Shown in pieces: positions 34,168-42,753 of a DNA stretch of 64,000 bases. This DNA comes from Patescibacteria group bacterium. Lineage in GTDB: Bacteria > Patescibacteriota > Minisyncoccia > Phycocordibacterales > SBAW01. The position numbers and the translations under genes are program-made. Position 1 is the stretch's first letter, and every line of letters begins with the position of its first letter. The notes under the pieces were generated by a model. That model saw only the letters and a program-made list of their open reading frames with translations, searched no databases and was not told the origin of the DNA. The stretch is from contig JAGWIT010000001.1 in NCBI GenBank assembly GCA_028866155.1, forward strand, positions 1 to 64,000, written 5' to 3'.

Positions 34168-34815
34168 TTATCCCCTGCTTTTATGGCCTTTCCTTAATTT
34201 CCACTGGTCTATTTTTGCCCGGTGACCGGAGAGGAGGATTTTGGGGACCTTATATGACTTGCCTTTGTGTTTGAGAACCTCGGGGCGGGTGTAGACTTCA
34301 TGACTGACCACGCGCGACTCTTCAAGCGACTCAAATTTGCCGAGCACTCCCTTAATTTGCCGCGCGGTGGCGTCGATGATGGCGAGCGCGGGCACTTCGC
34401 CGCCAGTCAAGATATAGGGGCCGATTGACACCTCCTCGGCCTTTAAAATTTTTTTGGCGCGGGCGTCGATGCCCTCATACCGGCCGCAAATAATAATAAC
34501 GTCTTTTTCTTTGGCGAGTTTTTTGGCATAGGCGTTGGTCAGCGGCTTGCCATTGGGCGAAGTTATCAACACTTTCATCTTCTTCCCTTTTCGAATCTTC
34601 TCAACCGCTTTGATGACCGGCTCGGCCTGCAACACCATCCCCGGGCCGCCGCCATAAGGCCGCTCGTCAGCCTTGCCCCATTTGTTGCTAACAAAATCCC
34701 GCAGTTGGTAGATCTTCACTGCTAGCAGTTTATCTTTTTGTGCACGCCCCAAAATCGACGCCGTGACATAGGAGTCGATAACCTCAGGAAAAAGGGTTAT
34801 TACATGAAATTTCAT
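34168..34815 (-). CDS. trmD: tRNA (guanine-37-N1) methyltransferase
   Basis: Methylates G37 of tRNAs reading CNN codons, preventing frameshifts. 215 aa, SPOUT fold: KADERPYGGGPGMV, the knot region ICGRYEGID, and YILTGGEVPALAIIDATARQIKGVLG. C-terminal residues (SGHRAKIDQWK) complete the tRNA-binding domain. It is the last gene of the rpsP-khpA-HD-trmD cluster, 12 bp after the HD gene. The distal rpoBC promoter starts right after its stop. Confidence 0.96.
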   Translation of the reverse strand: MKFHVITLFPEVIDSYVTASILGRAQKDKLLAVKIYQLRDFVSNKWGKADERPYGGGPGMVLQAEPVIKAVEKIRKGKKMKVLITSPNGKPLTNAYAKKLAKEKDVIIICGRYEGIDARAKKILKAEEVSIGPYILTGGEVPALAIIDATARQIKGVLGKFESLEESRVVSHEVYTRPEVLKHKGKSYKVPKILLSGHRAKIDQWKLRKGHKSRG

Positions 34816-34827
34816 GCGCCTACAGTA

Positions 34828-35445
34828 CTACGCTTCGTAAAAAACGCTACGCTCGACCATGTCTTTGGTGAGCACATCTACAAACCGCATCATTATGGGG
34901 TAATTTTTTGCCGCTTTAACTTTATTCCCTAGATGCATCTCAAGAGTAACTTTAAGGCGCTTTATCGATTGCTCATTAACCGGGTCGAGCAACTCAAAGA
35001 GCGGTTCAATTTTATCAAGCGCATTTGCGAATAGCGCTTCGGGGCTCAGGTGTTCTTCATATTCATGCCACGCGTCAAAACCGACTCTTTGCAAAGACGG
35101 CGGGAGTAAAGCAAAAATTTCTTTTGCGGCTTCTTTCTCCCTTTCTTCATGTTCTTTTGTCTTATGGTAGGTTACGGCGTCGCCGTATTTTATCTCTCCA
35201 AAATCATGAAAAAGGAGTATGCGGGACAACTTCCCTGCGTCGAGCGTCGGGCCAATGGGCTCATGGAGCAGAAAATATTGAGCAAGAAATATGAGGCCGA
35301 ACACGTGCTCGGCGACCGACTCATTGTGGGCAGCCAGGTCCCGCTTTGAGGCATAGCGGATGGTCCGCTTAAGTCCAAAAGCCACCCGCAGTTGATGAGC
35401 CTCTTTTAGAATCTCTTCATCTGACATATCCAGTACTTTTTTCAT
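34828..35445 (-). CDS. HD-domain phosphohydrolase, YfbR-like
   Basis: 205 aa from the ATG at 35445. HD superfamily metal ligands: H in ESVAEHVFG, the HD pair in LLFHDFGEI, and a later Asp in ANALDKIEPL. Such proteins include 5'-deoxyribonucleotidases and related nucleotide hydrolases; activity is inferred. It occupies the place where rimM usually lies between khpA and trmD. It seems to have its own promoter, CTGACA (35493-35488), 17 nt, TACAGT (35470-35465), embedded in a terminator hairpin. Confidence 0.85.
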   Translation of the reverse strand: MKKVLDMSDEEILKEAHQLRVAFGLKRTIRYASKRDLAAHNESVAEHVFGLIFLAQYFLLHEPIGPTLDAGKLSRILLFHDFGEIKYGDAVTYHKTKEHEEREKEAAKEIFALLPPSLQRVGFDAWHEYEEHLSPEALFANALDKIEPLFELLDPVNEQSIKRLKVTLEMHLGNKVKAAKNYPIMMRFVDVLTKDMVERSVFYEA

Positions 35446-35449
35446 ACAA

Positions 35450-35481
35450 AAAATCCGCACCACTACTGTAGCGCGGATTTT
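35450..35481 (-). terminator. Terminator overlapping the HD-gene promoter
   Basis: AAAATCCGC (35450-35458) pairs with GCGGATTTT (35473-35481); minus-strand T-run TTTTTTG follows and reaches the HD-gene ATG. The HD gene's -10 lies in the loop. Readthrough from rpsP-khpA and initiation for HD are therefore linked. Confidence 0.6.
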
Positions 35482-35507
35482 ATTTTCTGTCAGTTTTTAA
35501 AAAGAAA

Positions 35508-35870
35508 CTAGAACTTCGAGAGGTCTTCCATTGCCTCGTCGACCGACTTCATCGCCGGAGTCGCGGGCGCTTCGTGGCTGCCGTCCCAGCCCTGCTCGGC
35601 ACTACCCATGCCGCGGGTCGAACCTGCCGGCTCGTTTATTTTGAGATTCACGCGGGCATTGTGCTTCATCCCCACGACGCGAAGCAGGGTGCGGATAGCC
35701 TTGGCGGTATTGCCCGAGCGGCCGATGACCTTGCCCATATCGTCGGCATTGAGGTCGAGCGTAAGCAAAACGCCCATCTCGTCGACTGTGCGACCTATCT
35801 TGACGTCCTCCGGATGCTCGACCAACCCTTTGACCACAAACTCCAAAAAATCCTGATCTTTCTCTGCCAT
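35508..35870 (-). CDS. khpA: KH-domain RNA-binding protein
   Basis: 120 aa. Single KH domain (about 1-80) with the RNA-binding GXXG loop at 50-53 (GRSG, in MGKVIGRSGNTAKAIRTLL). A C-terminal low-complexity extension ends with an acidic helix. KhpA works with a partner KH protein in RNA binding and cell-division control in Firmicutes. Its place between rpsP and trmD is the conserved one. Confidence 0.93.
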   Translation of the reverse strand: MAEKDQDFLEFVVKGLVEHPEDVKIGRTVDEMGVLLTLDLNADDMGKVIGRSGNTAKAIRTLLRVVGMKHNARVNLKINEPAGSTRGMGSAEQGWDGSHEAPATPAMKSVDEAMEDLSKF

Positions 35871-35909
35871 CGCTGTATATTTAATTGAGTAAGCAACCCA
35901 ACGGTAATT

Positions 35910-36245
35910 TTATTCTTTCGGGACCTCTTCCACAACGTCGTTACTCACAGGGGCTTCATCCGTCGCAGGTGCCGCTTTGAACTTCGGTAAAATATTTATC
36001 TTTTTGGCGTCGATTATTTTGTTTGACACAAGCAAATTGTGTACGGTGTCGCTCACCTGCGCGCCCTGGCTCATCCAGTGTTTAATGCGCTCGGCCTTGA
36101 ACTCGACGCGGTCGGCCCGGGGGTCATAGGAGCCGAGCATCTCGAGATAGTTGCCGGCCTTAACCTTGCGCTTTGAATCAATGACAATAACCCTAAAAGA
36201 AGGGTCGTTCTTGCGGCCAACGCGGGTGAGGCGGATAGTAAGCAT
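35910..36245 (-). CDS. rpsP: Ribosomal protein bS16
   Basis: Small-subunit assembly protein, 111 aa from the Met at 36245. It starts MLTIRLTRVGRKNDPSFRVIV and keeps LEMLGSYDPRAD and RIKHWMSQGAQVSDTV. An Ala/Glu-rich tail extends it beyond the usual 80-90 residues. Promoter TTGACC (36285-36280), 17 nt, TAGAGT (36262-36257), leaving a leader of only a few nucleotides. khpA follows; rimM and rplS, usual partners, are absent from this cluster. Confidence 0.95.
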   Translation of the reverse strand: MLTIRLTRVGRKNDPSFRVIVIDSKRKVKAGNYLEMLGSYDPRADRVEFKAERIKHWMSQGAQVSDTVHNLLVSNKIIDAKKINILPKFKAAPATDEAPVSNDVVEEVPKE

Positions 36246-36330
36246 ATGTGGGCAACACTCTATCAAATAGACACGCTAAGGTCAATAAGCCTTTTTATTT
36301 TAAAGGATTCGTGGTATACTGTTTTTAATA

Positions 36331-38310
36331 ATGTCTCGCAGAAGCAACCGCAAAGAAGCAGGCCCAAACGGCGATGCTCCCAAGAAACATATCTCCGGCG
36401 TCATACAAATCACCCGCAGCGGACGGGCTTTTTTGCCGTGGCCCGAGGAGCCAGAGAAAGAAGATATTGAGATACAAAAAGAGCACCTGTGCGGCGCTTT
36501 AAACGGCGATACGGTCGAAGTTGCATTAACCAGTTTATTCCCAAGACCAAAAGGCAAAGTCGCCAAAGTGCTCGAGCGCGCCAAAGAAGAATTTGTCGCG
36601 ACCCTTCGACAGGCTCAGGGCAAGCTTGTTGCGATTCCCGACGATGTTAAATTTTACCGGCCCATCCGTCTCTCCGCCGAGAGCCGCTATGCAGAAGGAG
36701 AGAAAGTGCTCGTCCGTTTACTTTCGTTTACCGGCACCGAAGACCCCACAGGCACGATTATTGAACACCTCGGCCGCGCGGGCGAGCATCGGGTGGAGAT
36801 GAACGCCATCGTGCTTGAGCACGGGTTTCGCGTCGAGTTCTCCGAGGCCGTGCTCAATGAAGCGCGCGAGATAGAGAAGAATCACGCGGCAACCATCGCC
36901 AAAGAGGCTCCTCATCGCGCGGACTTTCGCGACGCGGTGACCTTCACCATCGACCCCGTCGACGCCAAAGACTTCGACGACGCGCTGTCGGTGCTCGAGC
37001 TCCCCAACGGGGAAATAGAAATAGGCGTGCATATCGCCGACGCCACCTACTTTTGCGTACCCGGCACCGCGATAGACGATGAGGCAAAAAAACGCGGCAC
37101 GAGCGTCTACCTCGTCGATGCGACCATCCCGATGCTCCCGCATGAACTGAGCGGCAACGTCTGCTCGCTTAAAGCCGGCGAAGACCGGCTCGCTTTCTCG
37201 GCCGTCTTCCGGATGAACGCCAAAGGCGAGGTGCTTTCGCGCAAGTTCGAGAAATCCATCATCCGCTCCAACAAACGCTTTACTTACGAAGAAGCGCAAG
37301 AAATTTTAAACAAAGAGAAGGGAGAATACGTGCGCGAACTTCTTATATTGCGTTCACTTGCTCGCGTATTACGCTCACGGCGCGAACGCGACGGCGCGAT
37401 AGACTTCGGCGACAATGAGGTGCGGTTTATTTTGGACGAACAGGGCAAACCGCTCAAAGTGGTGCGCAAGGAGCGCATAGAGACCAACCTCCTTATCGAG
37501 GAGTTCATGCTGCTGTGCAACCGCGAGGTGTCGGAGTTTGTCTCAAAGCTCGCCGAGAACGTGCCCGAAAAAAATTATATATTCCTGTATCGCATCCACG
37601 ATGAGCCCAAAGCAGACCGCATCGAGGAGCTTGCAACCTTTGTCCGCGCGGTCGGCTACGACTTTGCCCACCCTGGCCGGGCAGGCAAAAAAAAGAAGCC
37701 CAGCGCCAAGGACATCCAAAAACTGCTCAGGGAGATCGCCGGTAAGCCCGAGGAGCATCTTATCCGCACGGCAACGCTCAGAAGCATGGCCAAGGCCATT
37801 TACTCGACCAAAAATATCGGGCACTTCGGCCTGTCATTCAAATATTACACGCAGTTCACCTCACCCATACGCCGCTACCCCGACATGCTCGCGCACCGGA
37901 TATTAGAGAGCCACTTAAACGGCAAGCCAATCACGCGCAGCGAATATACGCACCTCGAGAAGATGTGCCTGACTGCGAGCGAGCAGGAGGCAAAGGCGGT
38001 CGACGCCGAGCGCGAGTCCATCCGCTACAAACAGGTCGAGTATATGCTCGGCAAAGTGGGCCAGACGTTCGACGCCACGATAAGCGGCGTCACCGACTGG
38101 GGCTTGTATGTCGAGGACAAAGAGAGCGCCGCCGAGGGTTTGGTGCGCGTGCGCAGTTTGGGCGATGATTTTTACAACTATTCGCAAAAAGAATACGCGC
38201 TGATAGGCCAGCGCAGCAAAAAAAAGTACGCGCTGGGGGATTCCCTGCACGTAAAGTTGGTTGCCGCCGATTTAGCGACGCGCCAATTGGATTTTGAACT
38301 GGCACACTAG
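36331..38310 (+). CDS. rnr: Ribonuclease R / RNB-family exoribonuclease
   Basis: Processive 3'-5' exoribonuclease, 659 aa. A short N-terminal OB region precedes the RNB domain with the acidic active site IDPVDAKDFDDA (D208, D211, D214, D216, D217). A C-terminal S1 domain follows (TISGVTDWGLYVED). The N-terminus contains TLRQAQGKLV, encoded by a short repeat-like sequence at 36602-36620 that looks like an insertion in a linker. TATACT (36315-36320) lies 10 nt upstream of the ATG. It is divergent from rpsP. Confidence 0.94.
   Translation: MSRRSNRKEAGPNGDAPKKHISGVIQITRSGRAFLPWPEEPEKEDIEIQKEHLCGALNGDTVEVALTSLFPRPKGKVAKVLERAKEEFVATLRQAQGKLVAIPDDVKFYRPIRLSAESRYAEGEKVLVRLLSFTGTEDPTGTIIEHLGRAGEHRVEMNAIVLEHGFRVEFSEAVLNEAREIEKNHAATIAKEAPHRADFRDAVTFTIDPVDAKDFDDALSVLELPNGEIEIGVHIADATYFCVPGTAIDDEAKKRGTSVYLVDATIPMLPHELSGNVCSLKAGEDRLAFSAVFRMNAKGEVLSRKFEKSIIRSNKRFTYEEAQEILNKEKGEYVRELLILRSLARVLRSRRERDGAIDFGDNEVRFILDEQGKPLKVVRKERIETNLLIEEFMLLCNREVSEFVSKLAENVPEKNYIFLYRIHDEPKADRIEELATFVRAVGYDFAHPGRAGKKKKPSAKDIQKLLREIAGKPEEHLIRTATLRSMAKAIYSTKNIGHFGLSFKYYTQFTSPIRRYPDMLAHRILESHLNGKPITRSEYTHLEKMCLTASEQEAKAVDAERESIRYKQVEYMLGKVGQTFDATISGVTDWGLYVEDKESAAEGLVRVRSLGDDFYNYSQKEYALIGQRSKKKYALGDSLHVKLVAADLATRQLDFELAH
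36602..36620. repeat. Repeat-like element in rnr
   Basis: CCCTTCGACAGGCTCAGGG, an imperfect palindrome I recognise as a frequently recurring interspersed sequence in environmental bacterial genomes. It inserts about six residues (LRQAQG) in a variable N-terminal linker. Confidence 0.5.
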
Positions 38311-38417
38311 TCGTCCTTAGCTTCCCGCACATCAGGGGGCGGGTCTCCCTCATCTCTCAAAACACGATTGCGAAGCTCGCGTTCGTCTATCCTTTCTTCC
38401 CGTTCGTCCTTATCCAC
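38307..38417 (-). CDS. Candidate 36-aa highly charged small protein
   Basis: A GTG start at 38417 lies 5 nt after a perfect AGGAGG (complement 38423-38428). It encodes a protein with about half Asp, Glu, Arg and Lys (DKDEREERIDERELRN then DEGDPPPDVREAKDD). It fills most of the gap after smc on the same strand and its stop overlaps the rnr stop on the other strand. No family is recognised. The strong ribosome-binding site is the main support. Confidence 0.45.
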   Translation of the reverse strand: MDKDEREERIDERELRNRVLRDEGDPPPDVREAKDD

Positions 38418-38481
38418 CAAGCCCTCCTATCGAGTGGATACGCACCTACAATGAACCTCACCCATTAAATCATTTTTTATT

Positions 38482-40737
38482 TTACTTCGCGACTGCCAGC
38501 GCCTCGTCAAATTTGACTGATAACAGTTTTGAGACGCCGTCTTGGCCCATCGTGACGCCGTAGAGGATGCCCGCGCGGCTCATCGTCTCGCGGTTGTGCG
38601 TGATAACAATAAGCTGGCTGTGCTGTGCGAGCGTCTCAACCATGTCGCCGTAGCGGCGCGAGTTGGCTTCGTCGAGCGCCGCGTCGGTCTCGTCAAGAAT
38701 AAGAAACGGCGGCGGGTTGACCTGCGACATCGCGAAGATGAGCGCTATTGAGGTGAGCGCACGCTCGCCGCCCGAGAGCATGTGGAGCCCTTTAACACGC
38801 TTGTGCGGGAGCGAGATAGTGATATCGACGCCTTCTTCAACTTCGATATCTTCTTCATCCGCTTCTTCATCTTTGAGCTCCGCTGCGTCCGCCGAAACCT
38901 TGGAGTAGGAGGAACGCAGTTTTTTTTCTTTGACGGTCTGCAGCATTGCCGAGCCGCCACCGAACATAAGCTTGAAGAATTTGTCGAACTCGCCGTTTAT
39001 TTTGCCTATCCCGTCGACAAAGCGCAGTTCGAGCGTCTTGGTGAGTTCGGCTATAAGCGCGCGCAACTGCTCGGCCGAGTCGTTGAGGTCGGCAAGCTCG
39101 CAGCTCAGAAACTGGTCGCGCTCGCTCGTTTCTTTAAACTCTTTGAGCACCTCGGTGTGATTGCCGGTGCCTACCTCCTCGAGCTTGATGATAAGCCGCT
39201 GCAATTTGCGGCGGCGCTCTTCCTGCACTTGGCGGTCTTCGTCGGCGATGTCCGCATCAGACACCGCTTCCCCGCTGTTGTTGCGAACGACAGGCGAGTC
39301 ATAGTCTATTGCCGCGCCGGCGAGCGCGCTTGCCTCACCGAGTTCGCGCTTAAAGTTCTCCTCCTCGCGGCTCAGAAGCTCCTCGCGGCCCTTCAGCGAC
39401 GCGAGCACCGCCTCAAGTTCGCTGCGCCGGCTCATTGCGGCAAACAACTCGCGCTCGGCGTCGCGCGAGGCGTCCTTCTCGCTCTCGATGCTACGGCGCA
39501 GAGCTTCGGTAGCTTTGCGCACGCGCTCTTCCTGTGCCCCAAGTTCGTGCATTTCTTTTTCAAGCGCGGATTTTTTGGCGGCTAGAGCGCCTTTGTTATT
39601 TTCAGCCCTATCTTCCGGGCGGCTCTGGATCCGGCGCATGAACTCCTTCGCCAAAATCACGAGCGCGTTCAGCTTGGTTTTGAGCCGCTCTATTTCGCTC
39701 AAGGCAAGAGTCTGCTCCAGTTCACTTAATACTCGTTCGGCAAACGTGCGCGCCTCTTCCGCAGGGATGCTTTCCTCAACCGCGCCGCTCAAGCGCTCAA
39801 GCGCCCTCAGCTCGCCTTCGATACGGCCCAATTCGCGCGATATCTCATCGCGCCGCATGCGCAGGTTGCGGCCCTCTTCCTCAAGCCGCATAAGCTCCTG
39901 CGTGCCGGCGTCCTTGCCGTGCGTTTTGGCAAGCTCGTCGCGCAAGTGCTTTATTTTGTGCTCGAGTTCTTGATGGAGGCGTGCGGGCTCGTCGCGCTCA
40001 TCGACGAGCAATGCGGCCGTGATGCGCAGATACACGCTCTCGCGTTTTAAATATTCGGCGTATTTTTGGGCCACGTCATCGCGCAGAGCGTGCGACTCCT
40101 CTATCTTTTTGACCTGCGCCTGCAAGAATTTTAGATGGGGAGTAAGCTCACGGCGAGAGACCTCGACCTCGCGCATATTCTCCCCCGTCTTCTCGAGCTT
40201 TCGCTCGGCCTCTTCTCTTTTATACAAATAGGCGGTCAGTCCGAGCGCGTCTTCTATCATCTCGCGGCGCTCGATGAGCGTCGCGGTCAAAACGCGGTCG
40301 GCCTCGCCCTGCGAGATGATGTGGTGCCCGCTTGCTCCGATATTTGCCTGGCTCAAAAGCTCGGCGATATCGCGCAGGCGCACCACCGAGCCGTTGAGCA
40401 TATATTCATTGATGCCGCTGCGGTGCACCACGCGCTCGAGCGACACTTCGTCAAAGTCCAAGTTCAATGCGCGATCGCTGTTGTCAAACACAAGCTTCAC
40501 CGAAGCGCGGCCCGCCCGTGGCGAGGCGGCCGAACCATTCCAAATCAAATCCTCGCCACGCTTGCCGCGCATAGACTTCATCGACTGCTCGCCGAGCACA
40601 AAGCGGAAGCTCTCGGCAATATTTGATTTGCCCGAGCCGTTGGGCCCCACCACCGAGGTAATAGCCGAGCCAAACTCCAACTGAGTCTTTTTGGCAAAGG
40701 ATTTAAACCCCGCAAGTTCGATGCTTTTGAGCCGCAT
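38482..40737 (-). CDS. smc: Short SMC-family chromosome segregation ATPase
   Basis: ABC-type chromosome-organising ATPase, 751 aa against about 1150-1200 in typical bacterial SMC. Walker A GPNGSGKSN (about 32-40), C-terminal signature LSGGERALTSIALIFA, Walker B PFLILDETDAALD. The first head half shows the SMC-typical FKSFAKKTQLEF and ISQGEADRVL. Between heads are coiled coils of about 400 residues in total, but I see no Gly-rich hinge domain. It may dimerise differently from canonical SMC. It lies 10 bp after rnc. Confidence 0.88.
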   Translation of the reverse strand: MRLKSIELAGFKSFAKKTQLEFGSAITSVVGPNGSGKSNIAESFRFVLGEQSMKSMRGKRGEDLIWNGSAASPRAGRASVKLVFDNSDRALNLDFDEVSLERVVHRSGINEYMLNGSVVRLRDIAELLSQANIGASGHHIISQGEADRVLTATLIERREMIEDALGLTAYLYKREEAERKLEKTGENMREVEVSRRELTPHLKFLQAQVKKIEESHALRDDVAQKYAEYLKRESVYLRITAALLVDERDEPARLHQELEHKIKHLRDELAKTHGKDAGTQELMRLEEEGRNLRMRRDEISRELGRIEGELRALERLSGAVEESIPAEEARTFAERVLSELEQTLALSEIERLKTKLNALVILAKEFMRRIQSRPEDRAENNKGALAAKKSALEKEMHELGAQEERVRKATEALRRSIESEKDASRDAERELFAAMSRRSELEAVLASLKGREELLSREEENFKRELGEASALAGAAIDYDSPVVRNNSGEAVSDADIADEDRQVQEERRRKLQRLIIKLEEVGTGNHTEVLKEFKETSERDQFLSCELADLNDSAEQLRALIAELTKTLELRFVDGIGKINGEFDKFFKLMFGGGSAMLQTVKEKKLRSSYSKVSADAAELKDEEADEEDIEVEEGVDITISLPHKRVKGLHMLSGGERALTSIALIFAMSQVNPPPFLILDETDAALDEANSRRYGDMVETLAQHSQLIVITHNRETMSRAGILYGVTMGQDGVSKLLSVKFDEALAVAK

Positions 40738-40747
40738 TTAAACTATT

Positions 40748-41443
40748 TTACCACCCGTTTTTCTCAAGGGCGGCTTGGGCTGCCGCTTGTTCGGCTTCCT
40801 GCTTGGCTTTGCCGGAGCCTTCGGCGATGAGCTTGTCTTTGACGTATACGCCGACGACAAAACGCTTGTCATGGTCGGGGCCGGCCTCTTTGAGGACCGA
40901 GTAATAGGGGGTAACGCCCTCCACCTCCTGCACCTTTTCCTGCAAGGCCGATTTGGAGTCCTGCCACAGCTTCTTTTTTATTATCTCGTCGATCTTGGGG
41001 AAGAGATGTTCCGAGATGAATGCGCGCGCGGCGTCATAGCCCTGGTCGAGGTAGATGGCGCCGACCACCGCCTCAAACGCATTGGCGAGCAAAACGCCGC
41101 GCGCACGGCCCGTGTCCTTTGCCTCCCCGCGGCTAAGCAGAAGGTAATCGTTCATCCCCAATTTTTGAGCGACCTCCGAAAGCGTCACCGCGTTGACCAG
41201 CGCCGCGCGATACGCGGTTAAATCGCCCTCGGGTTTGTCGGGGAATTTTTCATACAAAAAGTGCGTCGATATGAGCTCGAGCACGGCGTCGCCCAAAAAC
41301 TCGAGCCGCTCGTTGTGGCCGCCCTTCTCCCCGCGGTGCTCGTTAAGGTAGGAGCGGTGGGTAAACGCCTGCCGCAAAAGCGAAAGATCATTGAACGAAA
41401 CGCCGAGCGTCTCTTCGAACGATTGAAAATCTCTGCCTGGCAT
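40748..41443 (-). CDS. rnc: Ribonuclease III
   Basis: Cleaves double-stranded RNA, matures rRNA precursors. 231 aa. The nuclease signature is NERLEFLGDAVLELIST, with a second acidic site in FEAVVGAIYLDQG. A dsRNA-binding domain fills about 160-230 (SALQEKVQEVEG ... GSGKAKQEAEQAAAQAAL). It is followed by smc as in many bacteria and lies 6 bp after the nusB-Nudix gene. Confidence 0.96.
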   Translation of the reverse strand: MPGRDFQSFEETLGVSFNDLSLLRQAFTHRSYLNEHRGEKGGHNERLEFLGDAVLELISTHFLYEKFPDKPEGDLTAYRAALVNAVTLSEVAQKLGMNDYLLLSRGEAKDTGRARGVLLANAFEAVVGAIYLDQGYDAARAFISEHLFPKIDEIIKKKLWQDSKSALQEKVQEVEGVTPYYSVLKEAGPDHDKRFVVGVYVKDKLIAEGSGKAKQEAEQAAAQAALEKNGW

Positions 41444-41449
41444 GCTTGT

Positions 41450-42367
41450 TTATTTTTTCTGGTTTTTAATCTGTATTTTTTGCAGTGCTTTCGTCACGAT
41501 GGGCAGCACGTCGTCATAGAAGTTGAGTTCCAAAGCGTCCTGCAAACGAAACCACTTTGCGTCATCGAGCCCCCCGGTCTGCTTCAGCGTAATCTCGGCG
41601 TACGGTGACTCGGCCAAAAAATACGTCACCTGCTTGCGCTTCTTCCCCACCTCCGGGTCCGAAGCGATATATTCGTTGTCACCGACCTTTTCCTTAAGCG
41701 TGATATCAAGATTCATCTCCTCTTTTATCTCGCGGATAGTGCCTTCCTCGACGGTTTCATTGGCAATCTCGGGCTTGTCGCCTATCTTGCCCTTGCTTAG
41801 CGTCCAATGGCCAAAAATGTCGTGGACGACCGCGAGATATATGTCGCCTTGATGCCTGGCGTACACCACCGCGCCGCCGAGCTTCTCAACGGGCATCTGC
41901 GCGTAAGGCACGTCCTTCTTCTTTTTTGAGACTTCGTCCTTGCCGGGCTCGCCCAGCTCTTTGTAGACCGCGCCTAAGACGCCGTTGACAAAGCGGCCGC
42001 TGTTCTCGCCGCCGAAGCTTTTGGCAAGCTCTATCGCTTCGTTGATAGCGACTTTTGCCGGCACCTTTTGCCGGTCGGAGAATAATAGTTCATATAACCC
42101 GAGACGCAAAACATTGCGGTCAACCGGCGCTATGCGCGAAAGAGGCCACTCGGGCGCGGCCTTTTCTATCACCAAATCCAAGTCAGAGCGGCGCGCGACC
42201 ACCCCTTTAAGCAACTCTTCCATAAACGGCAAGTCGCCCGCCTGGGGGGCAAACTCGGCCGCGTTTCTTTCAAGTGCAAATTTCGCATCACCAGCAGTGA
42301 TACTGCGAAAGTCCCACTCGAAGAGCGTCTGGAGGACGACCGATCGTGACAGGTGCCGGTTTGCCAT
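41450..42367 (-). CDS. nusB: NusB antitermination factor fused to a Nudix hydrolase
   Basis: 305 aa. Residues 1-139 are NusB (SRSVVLQTLFEWDF, PLSRIAPVDRNVLRLGLYELLF, VAINEAIELAKSFGGENSGRFVNGVLG), which with NusE supports rRNA antitermination. A Lys-rich linker (140-160) leads to a Nudix domain (161-305). Its box reads G..E-TVEEGTI-REIKEEMNL, two residues longer than consensus near the first Gly and with Asn in place of the final Gly, but all catalytic Glu are kept. Nudix enzymes hydrolyse NDP-X compounds; the substrate here is unknown. It sits between rpmF and rnc. Confidence 0.9.
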   Translation of the reverse strand: MANRHLSRSVVLQTLFEWDFRSITAGDAKFALERNAAEFAPQAGDLPFMEELLKGVVARRSDLDLVIEKAAPEWPLSRIAPVDRNVLRLGLYELLFSDRQKVPAKVAINEAIELAKSFGGENSGRFVNGVLGAVYKELGEPGKDEVSKKKKDVPYAQMPVEKLGGAVVYARHQGDIYLAVVHDIFGHWTLSKGKIGDKPEIANETVEEGTIREIKEEMNLDITLKEKVGDNEYIASDPEVGKKRKQVTYFLAESPYAEITLKQTGGLDDAKWFRLQDALELNFYDDVLPIVTKALQKIQIKNQKK

Positions 42368-42415
42368 ATGTTAAAGAAGAACTTCCCTGAGCGCCCGTAA
42401 CCAAAGAGCTGTGTC

Positions 42416-42640
42416 TTATTTTTCGGCCTTGACCTTCGCCTCCTTGCGGGCGGCGCGGGCCCTCGCCTTGGCTGCGAAGTCGATGACCACCTTCCCATTA
42501 TACCGCCCGCATGCCGGGCATGCGCGATGAGACACGCGCATGTTCCCGCACTCGCACTTGACGAGCGAGTGGGCCTTGAGCGCGTGGTGCGACCGGCGGT
42601 TAGCCGTGTGCGCACGGGTATGTCGCATTCGTACAACCAT
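42416..42640 (-). CDS. rpmF: Ribosomal protein bL32
   Basis: 74-aa large-subunit zinc-ribbon protein: RRSHHALKAHSLVKCECG and CPACGRYNGKVVID, with four Cys as ligands and a Lys/Ala-rich tail. A -10 TATAGT (42652-42647) ends 6 nt before the ATG at 42640, which supports MVVRMRH as the start and a leaderless mRNA. It heads the rpmF-nusB/Nudix-rnc-smc unit. Confidence 0.94.
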   Translation of the reverse strand: MVVRMRHTRAHTANRRSHHALKAHSLVKCECGNMRVSHRACPACGRYNGKVVIDFAAKARARAARKEAKVKAEK

Positions 42641-42705
42641 GCCAGCACTATATCATCTTCTTATATTTGACGCCAGCTAAAGCCGGCTATGAGCTAAAAA
42701 AGACA

Positions 42706-42730
42706 AACCGGGCGCTGTGAGCGTCCGGTT
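42706..42730 (-). terminator. Terminator after the Cys/His orphan gene
   Basis: AACCGG-g-CGCT / AGCG-t-CCGGTT stem with a GTG loop, followed on the minus strand by TTTGTCTTTTTT. The plus side also has CTTATTTTTT, so it can act both ways. Confidence 0.75.
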
Positions 42731-42753
42731 CTTATTTTTTGCTGAACGAAATC

